Shown one piece after another: positions 1 through 13,200 of a stretch of 64,000 nucleotides of DNA (its first letter is position 1; every line of letters begins with the position of its first letter). The stretch spans positions 232,492,396 to 232,556,395 of the forward strand of contig NC_081406.1 in NCBI RefSeq assembly GCF_030272615.1. The letters run 5' to 3'. This DNA is from Cryptomeria japonica (Eukaryota; Streptophyta; Pinopsida; Cupressales; Cupressaceae). The translations under genes were made by a program, and so were the position numbers. The notes under the pieces are model-generated. The model was not told the DNA's origin. It worked only from the letters and a program-made list of their open reading frames with translations, and did no database searches.

Positions 1-34
1 CCTCACAAATAACTCGAAGACTCAATTGAAGGAG

Positions 35-345
35 ACGAGCATAAAATACGCAAAAGCCCTCAGTTTGATAGAGGCAGCCTTCACAGATATAATCTTTCAA
101 AGAACAACAATAGCTAACTACGCAAAGGAAGCTTGAGAAATCTTCCAAACAAGGGGACTAATAAAATTCATATTGATGAATCTAAAGATGCTTTGAAGAG
201 ATTTTGAGACTATCCAAATGAAAGATAGTGAGTCAATTTTAGATTTTCGTACAAGAGTCTCTAGTTTGATAAACAAGTTGAGGACTAATGTTGAAGCCAT
301 GGAAGAATAGAGGATTGTGGAGAAAATCCTCTAAAGTTTGCCCTC
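35..345 (+). pseudogene. Ty1/Copia gag (UBN2-type) relic
   Basis: Translating the plus strand in pieces gives a decayed Copia capsid segment. KALSLIEAAF and AKEA-stop-EIFQT lie near 50-150, then RDFETIQMKDSESILDF near 200, and EKIL-stop-SLP near 330. In intact relatives these blocks lie in this order in the gag protein, which packages retrotransposon RNA. Several stops (one in place of the usual Trp after KEA) and at least one frameshift break it. No LTR, protease or RT of the same element is visible nearby. It is a fragment cut by the window edge or by decay. The family call rests on motif order read by eye. Confidence 0.6.
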
Positions 346-604
346 TATTTTTTTAATGCAATAGTGATTTCAATTAGGGAGGAATATTATTTCATTTATT
401 ATTTACTTTTAGTAATTTTAGGTACTTTCATTTCAATAAATTGATAGGAAAAATATTTTTCATTTACATTCTTTATTGAAGAAAATTGTTATATAATGGT
501 GAAGGAGGAGACAATTATCTTTGGTTGCATCATGAATGAATGTTTTTCTTATGGGGCCCATCACTCTTGTAGGAATATAAAATATTATTTTTCATATGAA
601 TAAA
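346..604. other. AT-rich stretch, nothing recognised
   Basis: The first bases after the gag relic may still be decayed Copia sequence. Beyond that I see no coding signature, RNA gene or repeat structure. Confidence 0.5.
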
Positions 605-1455
605 GATAAGTATCGTGGCCATAATGGTTTCCATATTGACTTTCTTTTGAAGGATTTTGGGACATCTTGGAGGATTATATGTTGGATGTTGTCCATGAAT
701 CTCAAATTATTGAGTATACACTTAGAGTAACTAATTATACTTTAATGGATTTGATTCCAAAGAAATTGGAGAAAAACTTTTTTGATCAATTTTATCTTAT
801 CGCTATGTGCAATGCATTTTACAAGATCATCATGAAACTAATTGTTGATTTTTTAAAATAGATTTTGGATTATTTGATATCATTTAAATTGGGGGAATTT
901 GTGAAAGGGCATTATATTCTTGATAGTATTGTTATTTCTTAAAAAAATCCATGAGTTGTTCTAAGGAGAAACACATGTTAATTAAGTTAGACATGTCCAA
1001 GATTTATAATAATGTCTAACATGGTTGTCTCTCATAAATGATTTATTTTCTTCTTGTTTTTTAGGATGACTTGAGTGTAGCATTAGTATTGTGGTGTACC
1101 ATTCCTTTTCCATTTTTATTAATGGAATCCCATCTTCTTTTTAGCTACTAAAGGATTGTGACAAGGTGATGGAAGTATTCACTAGAGATTAATTGGAATA
1201 TTTAGGGTTGAATTATCATTAGGGATCATGATTATTTTACTCATATTCAATTTTTGAATGATATGACCTTAATGAGGAATTATAAAAGCTAGGAAGCTGT
1301 CGATTTTAGGAGTCCTTTATATGTGTTTTTGGTGTCATTTGGTCATTAGATTAATGAAGAAAAGTTATATATTTATTTCTTAATACATGTTTTCCCATTC
1401 AACAAAAAAATAGTCTTATTTATAGATTTATATATGATAGATTTTCTTGGATTAT
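605..1455 (+). pseudogene. LINE (L1-type) reverse transcriptase relic
   Basis: The plus strand carries broken but ordered blocks of a plant LINE RT. These are NAFYKIIMKLIVDFLK (about 800-858), GEFVKGHYILDSIVIS (about 890-940), HMLIKLDMSKIYN (about 972-1010), CTIPFPFFINGIPSSF (about 1097-1140) and ATKGL-stop-QGDG (about 1145-1170). A later IPTYFL-like and FPFNKKIV tail lies near 1390. Non-LTR RT copies element RNA into DNA at the target site. The frame changes several times and stops are frequent, so the copy is dead. An RNase H relic of the same family lies at 4.8-5.2 kb in the same orientation; whether the two belong to one insertion cannot be told. Confidence 0.65.
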
Positions 1456-3293
1456 CTTGTTATTCCTTTTTCATTTGGTAATCCTAATCATATTTACTAG
1501 TAAATGATTTTTAATGTTTACAATGTGAGTTTCTCATTGGATCGTTCAATGGTTTTTTTAAGGAAGAGCTCTATGATTTAGAAATTTCTAAATAATTATT
1601 CTTTACTTGTTAAGTGGGACCCTTTTTTTATTTTAAACTCTAGTAATAATGCTCTTCATTCATTAGAATAATGGGATTCCTATTCCCCAATTATTTTCTC
1701 ACATTCTTCCTTTTAGTATACTATTTTGTGCATGCCAATCTGTCAAAATAATTACAATTTTAGGCTTCATTATAGTTGGGAGAATATAGCATATATTTGT
1801 GGAAGAATTACAGTTACTAACCTTGAAGAGAAAATCTAGAATCTCAAAAAACTATCATATATTTTTGCAAAGTGATCGTGTTTTTCTTTAGATGAGGCTA
1901 ATTCTATTGCCGGGGCATATTATATAAATGGATTTTATTTAGTCTCTCATGTGAATACAATATTAAACTATGAAAAACTAAGTATAGTGTCATCTCTTGA
2001 TGGAACAAATTTTAAAATAAATTGTGATAGCTTACATGTAATTTGATTCTTTCGTTAATTTTTCAAAATAAATGTCCTACTTGGGACATAAGAGTGATGG
2101 TGAAAATAGAATTGGGTAGACCAAGACCTAATCCCACTCCTGTTCACATAATGGAATACGAAAGAGCCTAAGGAAGTGATTCACTTTGACTCCCTCTTAT
2201 GAAAGAGAGTCAAGGAATAATTTTAGGGTTTCTATTCCTTTATTGCTATGAAAGGGAAATGAGTCAAATGTAGAGTAATGGTAGGCTAAGCTAGTGAGAT
2301 GTATGAAGGCCACTATATTAACTATAATAACAAAAAGATACATAGATTAAACTAAGACACAAACTACAAATCTAACCATGGAATTTTGATGTGCACTTGG
2401 TATTGGAAATTAGGCCTAATTGAGTAGGACCAGGGCATTGGGCACTCTAGTACATGTTACAAAACTTAGATGAGAACTTGGAATCTACAAATTGAAGTCA
2501 TAGAAGTTTGAACTATCAAAATTTGTCATTGAATGTAGAGGACCAGGGCACTCAATGCTTTGGTCCAGGACCAGAGCGTTGGGTGTTCCAGTCCCAGAGG
2601 TCTGGTCTTACTTCTGGATCTAGATATGTGCCTGTTGATTCTGACTTCCCAAAAGTTCGCAACTTTTTTGAAAGCCTGTACCTACTCCTGCAATCTAAAA
2701 AATGGTGTGTAGGCGACTATATAGGGTTTTGCTTTGGTCAAACCCCTTGTTTTGGTGATTTACACATCCACAAATAGCCAATAAAGTATTGAAAAGTGTG
2801 TGTGCCCTATAATCATGAGTTTGCAAGATCCTAACGAACTAAAATGCAAAACTAGAGTTCTACCCTATGTTTGGAGTAAAAACCCTCAATGAACATATTG
2901 TAAATGCTTCAAATCACAAATGCAATATGGATCTAAAGAAATAATGCAAATCTGAAAATGAATGACATGTAGATCTAAAAAATCACATAAAGATATGAAA
3001 ATAAGTTGAAATCATACCAAACCCTAAGGGAGAGGCACAAGCCAATCGACAATCGGTGATCTCCTTATTATTATTCAACGTCTCCTAAGCTTCAATGGAT
3101 GTTGAAAAATGTTGATGAATACTTGATGAATGATGAAATTGCTGATTATAGGCTCCACATAAAAAAATCACTTTCACTTCATAAGAGGTTCCTTCAATTG
3201 CTAGTGAAAGGAGATCCTTCAAAAGAGGAAAGAAAATGTTATATATATGAAGACCTAACTTTAATTTTGATCATAGGCCGACCTAGAATTGAT
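1456..3293. other. AT-rich spacer, no gene recognised
   Basis: There is no gene I can defend here. The open frame at 2508-2777 (89 residues) has no family signature. It overlaps a short imperfect repetition of GACCAGGGCAYT/GACCAGAGCGTT (2,428-2,600), which looks like decayed repeat DNA rather than protein-coding sequence. Confidence 0.5.
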
Positions 3294-3540
3294 AAAATTT
3301 CACACAAATTGGGAGTTGAACATTATAATACCACCAAAATAAGATCTCAAAATTTGGGGAGAAAAAGTCAGGACTGATGTTGTGGCATCACACTAGTCCA
3401 ACCAATTGTTTTGAAAATTTCCAAGGATGAAAAATATCATAATTACAAAGTCAAATCCATTTGGAGATAGTTTTGACACATCTAGAAAACCTCTTGTTTG
3501 TGGCATTTATCTATTTGACTTTTGGGGTATTTTAATATTA
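3294..3540. repeat. Dispersed repeat A-B, contiguous copy
   Basis: This segment starts AAAATTTCACACAAATTGGG and is repeated in the same orientation about 560 bp downstream. In the second copy its two parts, A (3294-3460) and B (3461-3540), are separated by about 410 bp. It has no coding potential. It is probably a fragment of an unidentified transposable element. Confidence 0.7.
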
Positions 3541-3550
3541 TTTTAAATTG

Positions 3551-3854
3551 AAGTGTTTTTAATTAGTTTCTAAGTTATCACTAGCTTTTCCCTCCATTTT
3601 AGGCACCTAAAATGAAATAATAAAACATGAATGGAATGCCAATGGACACTTTACTTATGAACACTTCCTTAAGAATCCAAATTGAGTAAATTAATTCATT
3701 TTCACCTTATAATATGCCATTTAATCCCTTCAACCTTTGAAACCTTCAAATTATTTATTAATACTTTTAAAATCACATTAAACACCATGTTTGCTCTTAT
3801 TTTAAAAATGGAAGACAAGTCTTGATAAAAATAATATTTTATCCTTGAACACTA
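3551..3854. repeat. Dispersed 300-bp repeat C, copy 1
   Basis: This segment contains CCTCCATTTTAGGCACCTAA and ends ATCCTTGAACACTA. It is repeated in the same orientation at 8879-9179 with scattered substitutions and a few indels. It is likely part of a larger dispersed element of unknown class. Confidence 0.75.
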
Positions 3855-4513
3855 CAAAATTTCACACAAATTGGGATTTGAACATTATAATACCACCAAA
3901 TTAAGATCTCAAAATTTGGGGAGAAAAAGTCAGGACTAATGTTGTGGCATCACACTAGTCCAACCAATTGTTTTAAAAATTTATAAGGATGCAAAATATC
4001 GTAATTACAAAGTCAAATCCATCTTGATGCATCAATCCAAGATGTTTAGATATGCGAAAATGAGCCTTGAAGGTCAAAATAGGCCTTTATTAAGATTTAA
4101 TTCAATTTATTAATTAAAGAAGATGAAATAAAAAGGGCCACACTTAGGGTTAAGGGCCCAATTTTATAATGTGTGGAATGATAAGAGAGGACCTTAGATT
4201 TAATTAAATTAATTAATCAAATGATTAAAAGATTTCTAAAATGCAAAATGTAACACACTAAGGCGGGTGCTAACCCTGTATGTGAAATTGGACAACCCTA
4301 AATAAGGTTGTACAATTTACGATGCTACAATAAGAAAGAGAATATTATAATTTTTTTCCAAACGTGTCCTTTGTAGTATCAATGATGAGTGTATCACTCA
4401 TCTCTTCTTTCAATTTCATTTTTTGTGGTTATTTGGAGATAGTTTTGACACATCTAGAAAACCTCTTGTTCATGGCATTTCTCTATTTGACTTTTGAGTT
4501 ATTTTAATATGTC
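3855..4513. repeat. Dispersed repeat A-B, interrupted copy
   Basis: Part A is at 3855-4022 and part B at 4433-4513; both match 3294-3540. The intervening 4023-4432 is absent from the first copy, so it is either an insertion here or a deletion there. I could not find convincing terminal repeats or target duplications at its edges. Confidence 0.65.
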
Positions 4514-4769
4514 CACTTTCTTTTTATTATATTCTTTTGGTGATCTAGGATATTCATCCTATCTTATATCTTTGATAAATTTGGTTTGAAAGTAATTTCT
4601 AAGTCTTCTAAGGTCTTTAGAGACTTATTAGCTACGTTTGAGAGAAGATCTTATCTTCAATAAGAGAAACTTTAGGGGCTAGTGTCTATGGATGAATGAT
4701 GAACACCATACAATAGTAATATTATGAGGAAACTTGATTTGGGTCATTTTATTAAATCTACTCCTAGTT

Positions 4770-5215
4770 ATATGATCAAATATTCTAATAAGGTAAATAT
4801 AGATGGTAAATGCTCTCCTTATCCTTTGAGTTTTTTCAAAATTATTATTGGTAGTTTTTTTTTTGTGGCAAACCAAGTTTTGTAGGAATAGGCTAAGTTA
4901 GATTGGATAGTGTTGATCTGGTTAGTTTATTTCTTTCTTCTATTATGGGGATCAAAATCAATAATTAGATGGAGATTTGGGCACTAATTATGGCTCTTAA
5001 AAAATATTGTGAGTTGGGTTGGAAAAAGATAATTTGTGAGATGGATTCTATGTTTTTGGTCTTCCTTTTAGATAATGAAATGTTTCAAGAGTCTTCTTGG
5101 TGGTTGGTTTCTTATGTTGAAAAAATTCATTTTTCACAAAATTTTGAGCCTATCTCCTTTATTCAAATCCCTAGAGAATGTAATGCTATCATGGATTGTT
5201 AAGCTAAATGAACCT
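4770..5215 (+). pseudogene. LINE-type RNase H domain relic
   Basis: The plus strand reads KVNIDGKCS near 4,793 (the metal-binding D-G-S region). It then reads SIMGIKINN-stop-MEIWALIMALKKYC (4,945-5,010), GWKKIICEMDSM near 5,018-5,052 and FIQIPRECNAIMDC up to 5,202. This is the order of the RNase H domain at the C-terminus of plant L1-type LINE ORF2. There it degrades RNA in RNA/DNA hybrids. A TAG replaces what is normally Gln before MEIWAL. The minus-strand LINE at 10.3-10.8 kb has the same domain in better condition. Confidence 0.65.
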
Positions 5216-7120
5216 TTGATTTCAATCACACTTAGAAAGTCACTAGTTGAACATCCTTTTCTTCTACTCAATGTTCATAGTTTCTTCAACTCCTTCATAA
5301 TAATTTGGTTTGTTTCTTCTTGATATGTAACGTTTTATTTATTTCATTATTTCTTTTAATTTTTGGAGGTGGTGGGTTTATTAAAACCCTCCTTGAATTA
5401 TTACTCTTTAAACTTTAATGATATTTATTGTTATTTGAAAATCATTATATAATTTTATTTGATTCTTTAATTAAGAAATTTAAATTACAAAATTGTTGAT
5501 TATTCTTAAATATTAAATTATATAATTTAATAAAAGACTTTTTTACGTTTTGAGAATTTTATCTTCATAGAAATCACTTTTGAGCTCGTGAACGTAGTCT
5601 GAACTTTCAAGCTTGACATTTTATTTAAAACTATTTTAATTCTCTGTGCGATTTATTTGTTTTTCAAGACAGTTACAGTTTTTCCTTTCTTGTACGTAAA
5701 CCATTAAAAACATTATACAAGTTTAGCCTCATCTTTCATGTCACTCGACATGTATATATAAATCGTTTTCAAAATTTTGTTGTTTTTCTGTGATGCCAGA
5801 AATATTTCGTATGATATAGATAGGAACCGTTGACAACAATGCATTCAAACAGAAAACCAGTTCCTTAAATAAAGTTGTTAGCTGGCACTTTCACATCCTC
5901 TTGAAATGCTTGTGTCCTTACAAAGCTTATCGAGCAACATTCTTCATTATCCAATTATACATCGTCACATGCAGCTTACTGAACTCACAAGTTATGTGGA
6001 TCTGTTGATGATTAATCTATCAAACCTTCAGTCAAAATTAACTCCTATTCAAAGATAAAAGAATGGCAATTAGAACATAAATGATCTTGTTTCTCCCACA
6101 ATGGAAGAATGGTAGATGCCAACTACTCACTATGATGTATCTTGGGCGAAACGTTATTCAATGTAGAAAATCAGATTGGATCGAAGTATAATAGGAGTGA
6201 AGCAATGAATGACCCAAGTCTGAACTTTCTCTTTTGTTTGTTTTGGGTGAATAGGATAGAGTAGACGTGCCGTGGTCGGGACGAAAGCACATTCCATTGA
6301 AGGCGAAGTAGAGTAATGATTATCATTCGTTGATAAATCACACCTTTGCCTTAGTCAATGCAGCTTTACTCCACCTGGTATCTATCTCTATGGAACCATT
6401 TCCTTGCCTTCGCCAGTGAAAATAGACTCCTATTATGGCGACGTCTACTGAGACATCATGATGCATGTTTGATAATTGTTAATTAAATGAAAATTAAAAA
6501 TATGTTGTATTTTGATTTTTAATCAGTTAATAATTATAATAGAAAATGTACTGTGAGGTTTGGATAGATAATATGTTATTTTATTCTAATTTTGTTAATA
6601 TATTATAGTTAGAAGTTGAATATCTTTCAACAAATGAGAACGAAAGGTATGTGAGTATGGAAAATGTCAAAGTGCCTTTCTTCTAAGAGTGTGGAGTATT
6701 CGATGGCCATATGTTTTTGCTTTTGATTTCTAAAATTATTTATCGGCTAATTGTGTAATGCTATAATTTGAAATGTAGAATGGAAACAAACAAGAATAAA
6801 AGTTTCTATTCAAATCAAACAAAATATCAAGTAGAGCCCCCAATGAAGTCCAAAATAATGCAACAACACCATGTTACCATAGAAGCTCCAATGGAATTTG
6901 ATTTTCTTTTATGATAGTCAGATTGAGGATTCTCTTTGTGTGAAGGATTCTATTTTGACAACATGTATTAGCTCAACATGTGATGATTAAATGATTAAGA
7001 GTGTGTCTCAATTTATATTTTTTCTAGGAGAGACAATTGATGGTTGAGATGCAATGGATGTCAATGATAGAGAATGAATAATAAGATTTCCCTAGGATTA
7101 AGGATATAATGAAAGGTTGA
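5216..7120. other. No gene recognised; mixed-composition spacer
   Basis: The part at 5,340-5,560 is very AT-rich. The block at 5,560-6,460 is less AT-biased than its surroundings but has no open frame of note and no recognisable LTR boundary, RNA gene or tandem structure. The rest is AT-rich again. Confidence 0.4.
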
Positions 7121-7180
7121 GATATAATTTGTTGGAATGTGAAAGGCCAGAATGCATTTACTAAAATTAGTTCAAGTTGT
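7121..7180 (+). pseudogene. Possible LINE endonuclease start
   Basis: DIICWNVKGQNAFTK reads like the first residues of the apurinic-type endonuclease of LINE ORF2, which begin with an ILSWNVRG-type motif (compare IILSWNVRG at 16,196). Nothing further downstream is convincing. It is a short match and a weak call. Confidence 0.35.
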
Positions 7181-8878
7181 TACAACTATGAGAGACACAA
7201 GGGACAAGTGAACTTATGACTATTTTGTTCTTGGAGTTTCAATAGAGAGAATATTCAAACTATTAGGATAAGTGTTGTTAGGTGTCGCTGATTTTTCTAA
7301 TTGGAGATAATATAGTTAAGATTAAATAATAATACTATTAAATTATTTTAGCCATGTGTTAAGTAGAAAATAATTATAAATAATAATAAAATTATGTAAT
7401 AATATGAGGTGAGATGGAAATGGAACTAATAAAATAATAAAATAATTAATTATATGAAAAAATAAGGTAAAGTAGATTTATATATGTGATGTATTTGATT
7501 GATTAAAACAAAAGTATGCTAGAAACATATTAAGGTGTCTATATTTTCTCCCTCTTTAATACAATGTAATGACTAAATGGAAATCTGTCAAAGAAGAATA
7601 TTTAGTAGGATGGAATGGATCTTTGATGGTATATTGCTCTAGTCACTCAAGGATAATGATGGAAGTGAGTTGTGATCCCTTAGGACAACTATTGGCAAAA
7701 ATGGAGCCCAAGAGGTTTCTTGAAAAGACAAATGATGATAAAAAGGCGTGTCATGATGGATAAAATAATATTTGAGAAAAATTATGTTGTGAACATGTCC
7801 ATACCATGGATATAGATTTGATGATGGATGAAAAATTAACATACTAATCGATGTTGTTAAGATGATTGGATGATCAGAATCTAGATTGCATGGTTGTACA
7901 TGACTAATGATGATTATCACACACCGATGTATAACCCAACTAAATTGATATGACTTTGGTGGAAAGAAGATGGATGAATGATGATATGATTATAAAAATA
8001 TAAATGGATGAAGGATGCATACTATCAAAGTAACTTCACATGCAAATATAAACTTATTATTTTCTCTAAGACTAGCGTTATGCATTATTAAATAATATAT
8101 TATGATGATGATATGCCATGTTAATATAAAATTCTAAAAAAATGAGAAAGATAATATGAAATATGTTGCAAATTGAGAAGTCAAGATTGGGGGGTCTTAT
8201 CAAACTCCCCAATATTGCATCCTTAACATATTATCCAATCCATATTAACAAATTTGAAACAAATCTTAAAATATATCTTTATTGCAAAATTCTTCAAGAA
8301 AAATTATATATATGGAGGATTTCAACAAGAGAAAAAATTAAATTTTTTACAAAGTTTCTAGGAACTTCATGCCTAAAACTCTTCAAATCTTCAAGCCTTC
8401 ACACTTTCTTGGCTTCACTCCTCTTTTAAAACTTGATATTTTTACTCATCCTACAACTCTCATGGCTACCTTAAACACCACAAAAAGACCCAAAAAATTC
8501 TTCTTTATCTTCTTTTATATTTTTCCTCTTGGTAAGCTATTTGTCTACACTTTTTTCTATGCAATTATGTGAAACAACCTACAAGTTCTTTGACCAACCT
8601 TTCTCTTTCTAATTGCTACTTCTTAAAACCATTTAAGGATTCATTTGATAGATATTAGAACCCTTGAGAGGAATAAAAAAAAGGTACCCAAATCTACCCT
8701 TTCATTTTTCTACAATTGTCTTTTAAACTTACTATGTATGTGATTAAAATTCTTCAGCAAATGCTTCCTAATGTGACACACAAGCTTGATAAACTATATA
8801 AAATGAATTGATGTTGTAAATCCATTTGAAAAATGAATTAAAAAATAACCAATTCATGTTATTTGGTAATTGAAACTT
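7181..8878. other. AT-rich spacer, nothing recognised
   Basis: Small open frames occur on both strands but none carries a family motif. There are many short ATGATG-rich stretches and no tandem or inverted repeat structure that I can define. Confidence 0.4.
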
Positions 8879-9179
8879 GTTTTTAATTTATTTCTAAAAT
8901 CATTGGCTTTTCCCTCCATTTTAGGCACCTAAAATGAAATAATAAAACAAGAATGGAATGCAAATGAAAACTTTCCTTATGAAATATTACTAAAGAATAG
9001 AAATTGAGTAAATTAATTAATTTTTACATAATAATATGCCAATTAATCCCTTTAACCTTTGAAACCTTCAAATTATTTAATATAATACTTTTAAAATCAC
9101 AATAAACACCATGTTTGCCATTGATTTAAAAAATGAAAGCCAAGTCTTAATAAAATTAATATTTAATCCTTGAACACTA
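8879..9179. repeat. Dispersed 300-bp repeat C, copy 2
   Basis: This is the second copy of 3551-3854 in the same orientation, with substitutions and small indels. The copies are 5.3 kb apart. Confidence 0.75.
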
Positions 9180-10190
9180 AAAAATATACTCTTGAAGCTA
9201 CTACCTATACCAAAAATTCCAAACATTAACATGAATAGATTTTTTTTTGGTGATGTAGGATTACTAGTGAGCTCATATGCACCTACATCAGACACACTAG
9301 GTAAGAAGTTTTTGAAATATAGCTCACAAATTAAGTTGAGTAGTAATACTATCCTTTCAAGTTAAAACAACTTGGAGCATACTCCTATGTGGGAATACAT
9401 ACCACGATTTATCTTTATTTCTTTTTCTTCTTCCAACATCTTTGTTGTATACTGGCCATCCTCCACCAAGTTTGCACATTCGTCTGATTTTCTTTCCTAA
9501 ACTTGCATTCACCATGAACCATACTCCTCTTACAAAGAATTTATTCTCTCATCTCCTCCTTCGTTTGATACAACCCACCATTATCTATCCCCATCCATGA
9601 AAGTCTCACATCATCGACATAAAAAACTATAATATTTTCATAAAACTACATACCTTCAACTCTAGAGAGATTTAAATATTTCATATTCTCTTCTTGACAG
9701 ACGTCAACCCTCAATATTTAAATTTAAGTAAAATTAATTTCATCACAAAATATAATAAACTTTATGTCTTCTTTCATTTCTGAAAATTTTCCCTCATCAC
9801 CATCAATTATAATTATCATCTTCTCATCCCTTGCTACAATGCTCATCTTCTCATCTCCATTAGTAATATTTCCAAGAAATTCTTCTTATATTGACAATAA
9901 TCCCTCTTTATCCTCTTTATTTGTTTCAACCTCCTCAAACTCTATCACTACAACATCTTCATCTACAACAACTACCACACAATCTTCTCCTACAAACAAT
10001 TATGTTGTCTTCTTTACCTTCTCTTTTAGTAGGAGAGCTTATCCACCTGCACCAATCAACTCATCATACTTAGTATTCTCAAATTTCATCATATCAATTA
10101 CAACCTCTTTGTTTCCCACTTTTGGTGATTTCCCATATTCATTCATTGCTACATCCATTTCCTCTTTTCTGCTGTTTTCCATTTCCTTCT
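9180..10190. other. No gene recognised; low-complexity open frame
   Basis: A plus-strand frame at 9764-10192 translates to a Ser/Thr/Phe-rich low-complexity string, and its complement to an acidic one. Neither has a motif. The sequence from about 10,190 to 10,276 is probably the 3' untranslated end of the LINE to the right. Confidence 0.35.
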
Positions 10191-10276
10191 AATAGACAAT
10201 AAAAGAGGGGTAAAAATTAAATGAAATCAAAGAAAGAACAACAACAAAAGAGGGCAAACGGCCCAACACAGAACAA

Positions 10277-13200
10277 CTACATCATAGACCTATCATGACT
10301 AACAAGCTGATCCAACTCCTGGGATATCTCAGGAGAGAGTTGTCCCCTATCTTCAATAGACCAAACCTCCCCAAACTCATTGGCCCACTTGGCCAAACAG
10401 TCAGCCACCCTATTCCATTCCCTGGGAATATGTCGGAAGGTGACAGACACAAAAAACTCACAAAGCAAGAGAATCTGACAGATAATCATCTAAAGATACC
10501 AACTAAGACCATCACAGCTATGCTGATTCAATAAAGTCACCACAACTTGGGAATTAGACTCAAACACAATGTGTTTCCAACCAAGAGAACAACAACTCTA
10601 AAGAAACCAAGATAGCCAGAGCCTCCATATAATTGTCCGTATGAAAACCCTTATATATAGAAAAAAGAAATTGAACTTTCCTCAAACTATCTCGTGCCAC
10701 ACCATAAATACCAACATGACTAGGATTGCCTCTTGACGACCCATCTGTGTTGACCTTGAGGATACTAGGAGGAGGGGGGCTCCAGTTACCAACTCTAGAG
10801 ATCTTCCACAGAGGGTGACGACATCGATTTCTAAAGAGCTATCTAGTCCTCTACATACCATAATCCTGAATATCCCTCTAAAGAGGAAGATTAAAATCGT
10901 TACATATATCAATCTCCCTAGAAGCAATGCCTTCAGACAAATCACATTTAGCCATAACAGTCTCTCGAAGAGAATGGATAATTTTCCACCATACATGCTG
11001 AATAGCTAACCAAGCATCCTGAAAAATCCGATGATTCCTCTCGACCCAAATGTGCCAAATAATAAAAGAGGGCCCTAAAGACCAAAAAAAATTAAGAAAA
11101 GGGGTTTGAACTAGAGCTTGGCCCCAACGCTTCCAAAATTCGGCAAGGGAAGAAGCATGCCAACAATTGTATTTCCAATAGTCCCACCAGGAGTGCCAAA
11201 TCCACTGAGAAAAAGATCAATGAAAGAAAAGATGGGAGAGTGTCTCCTCACTATTACATCACATAACACACATAAAAGGCACACCTCTCTTACACAAATT
11301 GTCCCAAGTAAGACACCTTTTCTAAACCACCAACCATAGAAAAAAGTTACATTTGGGCCAGCAAAAATTATTCCACACATGGTTTCACCAAGGAACCTCC
11401 TCCCCAACATAAATTTGACAAATAAACTGCTTATAACCTATAGCAAAATAATATTTCCCCGAAGAATCACTACCACAAGCTAAAATATCTGAATCGGATA
11501 AAGAATTAGAATCACGTGAGGATAAAATTTTAGCTAACTCTTTCCAAGCATCTTTAGAGCTGCCAGGTAGCCACTCATCATGACGCTTCCATCTATAACC
11601 AATGGCCAACCCAAAATGTTGAATAGTCTTGTAATGTCCAACCGTAGTCCAACCAGCAACCACAAAGATATCATAAAGAGGTTGAAGATGAGGATACACA
11701 GAAAGAATGGGGGGATTTCCATCCCAAGAGTCCAACCCAGAAAGAGCCTCAGATCCTTTATTACAAATCCAAAAGAGCCCATTCTTAATAAGTTGAGCCC
11801 CAGTCTTCAGAGTATGCCATATCAGAGAACCCCTACTCTCCAACTGGCAACAAGGAACATCCCAGCTGTGAATGGGACCCAAGTACTTATAGGTAAGGAT
11901 ACGAGCCCACACCTGATGCTGATTCATACACCACCACTAGTATAACTTAGCAGCTAGAACCTTGTTGTGCAAAACTGCAAAGCAAAGACCAAGGCCATCC
12001 TCATACTTAGGTCGACAAAAAGAATCCCACTTCACCAAACTCCACTTTGAAGACTGTAAATTACCTCCCCAGAGGAATTAACAAGATAGAGCATCAAATT
12101 CCTTGAGGAAATACATTGGAGTAGCCTACACAAAACCCCCATAAACAGGAAGAGCCTGAATCACAAATTGAAGAAGTGAAACATGAGCCATAGTAGAAAG
12201 CCAATGGTGAGTCCAATGATTGACCTTCCGGTGAAACTTATCCATAAGATCCTACCAAAAGGGTCTAGGCTGATGACCAACCACCAAAGGAATCCCCAAA
12301 TAGATGAAAGGGAGAGATTTAATCTAAAACCTTAGGATAGTAGCTATTTGGTGTAGGGGCACTTAACAATTTTTGTTAACTTTGTTTCCAGGATGTTGGA
12401 ATCATGTTTTTAGTTTTTTAATAAGGCCAAGAGGCCATTGGGTGTGTGCTCAAATGATTGTAAGGGCCCTAAGAGTCTTTGTTTGGCCAATGTTGGCATG
12501 TGAGCTCTTAAGGGAACCAGGTAGAGCATTTAATAGGATAAGTTGTTTTTAGGTTAATGTAGGTTGGTTGATGTTGTTTTTAGGTTGTTAAGGTCATATG
12601 AGTCATTTGAAGGTGACCGAGTTTGGGTTTGAGCAAAGTTGCTCGCCTATGCAACAAATTGCCAAAGTTGCAAAAGTTGCTCATAGCAACTTTGCAACAT
12701 TTTCATACATCAATGGCTAGTTGGTTGACACAAGCAGTTGTGAGTGTGTGTAACTAATCCAAGGCTAGTATAAAGCATGGAAAGATTGATGATAATTGAT
12801 TATTGAAGATTTGAAGGAAATAAACTAATTTGCTTTCCCATTTGGTGTGTTTTTCTGAGTTACTGCCCGTTCTTTACAGGTTTGTATGGCCTGTATGGAT
12901 TGACACATCCAAAATAGGGTCATGGATTGTTATAATGGTGTATTAACTTCATTTTGTTTTTTATTTTGAGTCTTGAAGTGTTGTAGTTTGTGAATAAACT
13001 TTATTTTGTTGTAGGCAGGTTTAAGAGCCCTAAAAACTAGGGTTTTGAGAGAAAAATGGCTCCAACCTAGCGTTCCAAGGTGGATGCCCACTCTGAAACC
13101 TTGTGGAATGTTGGGTTGCATTGTATACTATGTTTTATTTTTTGTTTTGAGATAGGGGAATCCAAATCAAATATTTTCCACCATACCCTAAGCTTGGCAG

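Noticed and set aside
9764-10192. 142-codon Ser/Thr-rich open frame
   Set aside because: Low complexity, no start context, signal or motif; the opposite strand is equally open in part.
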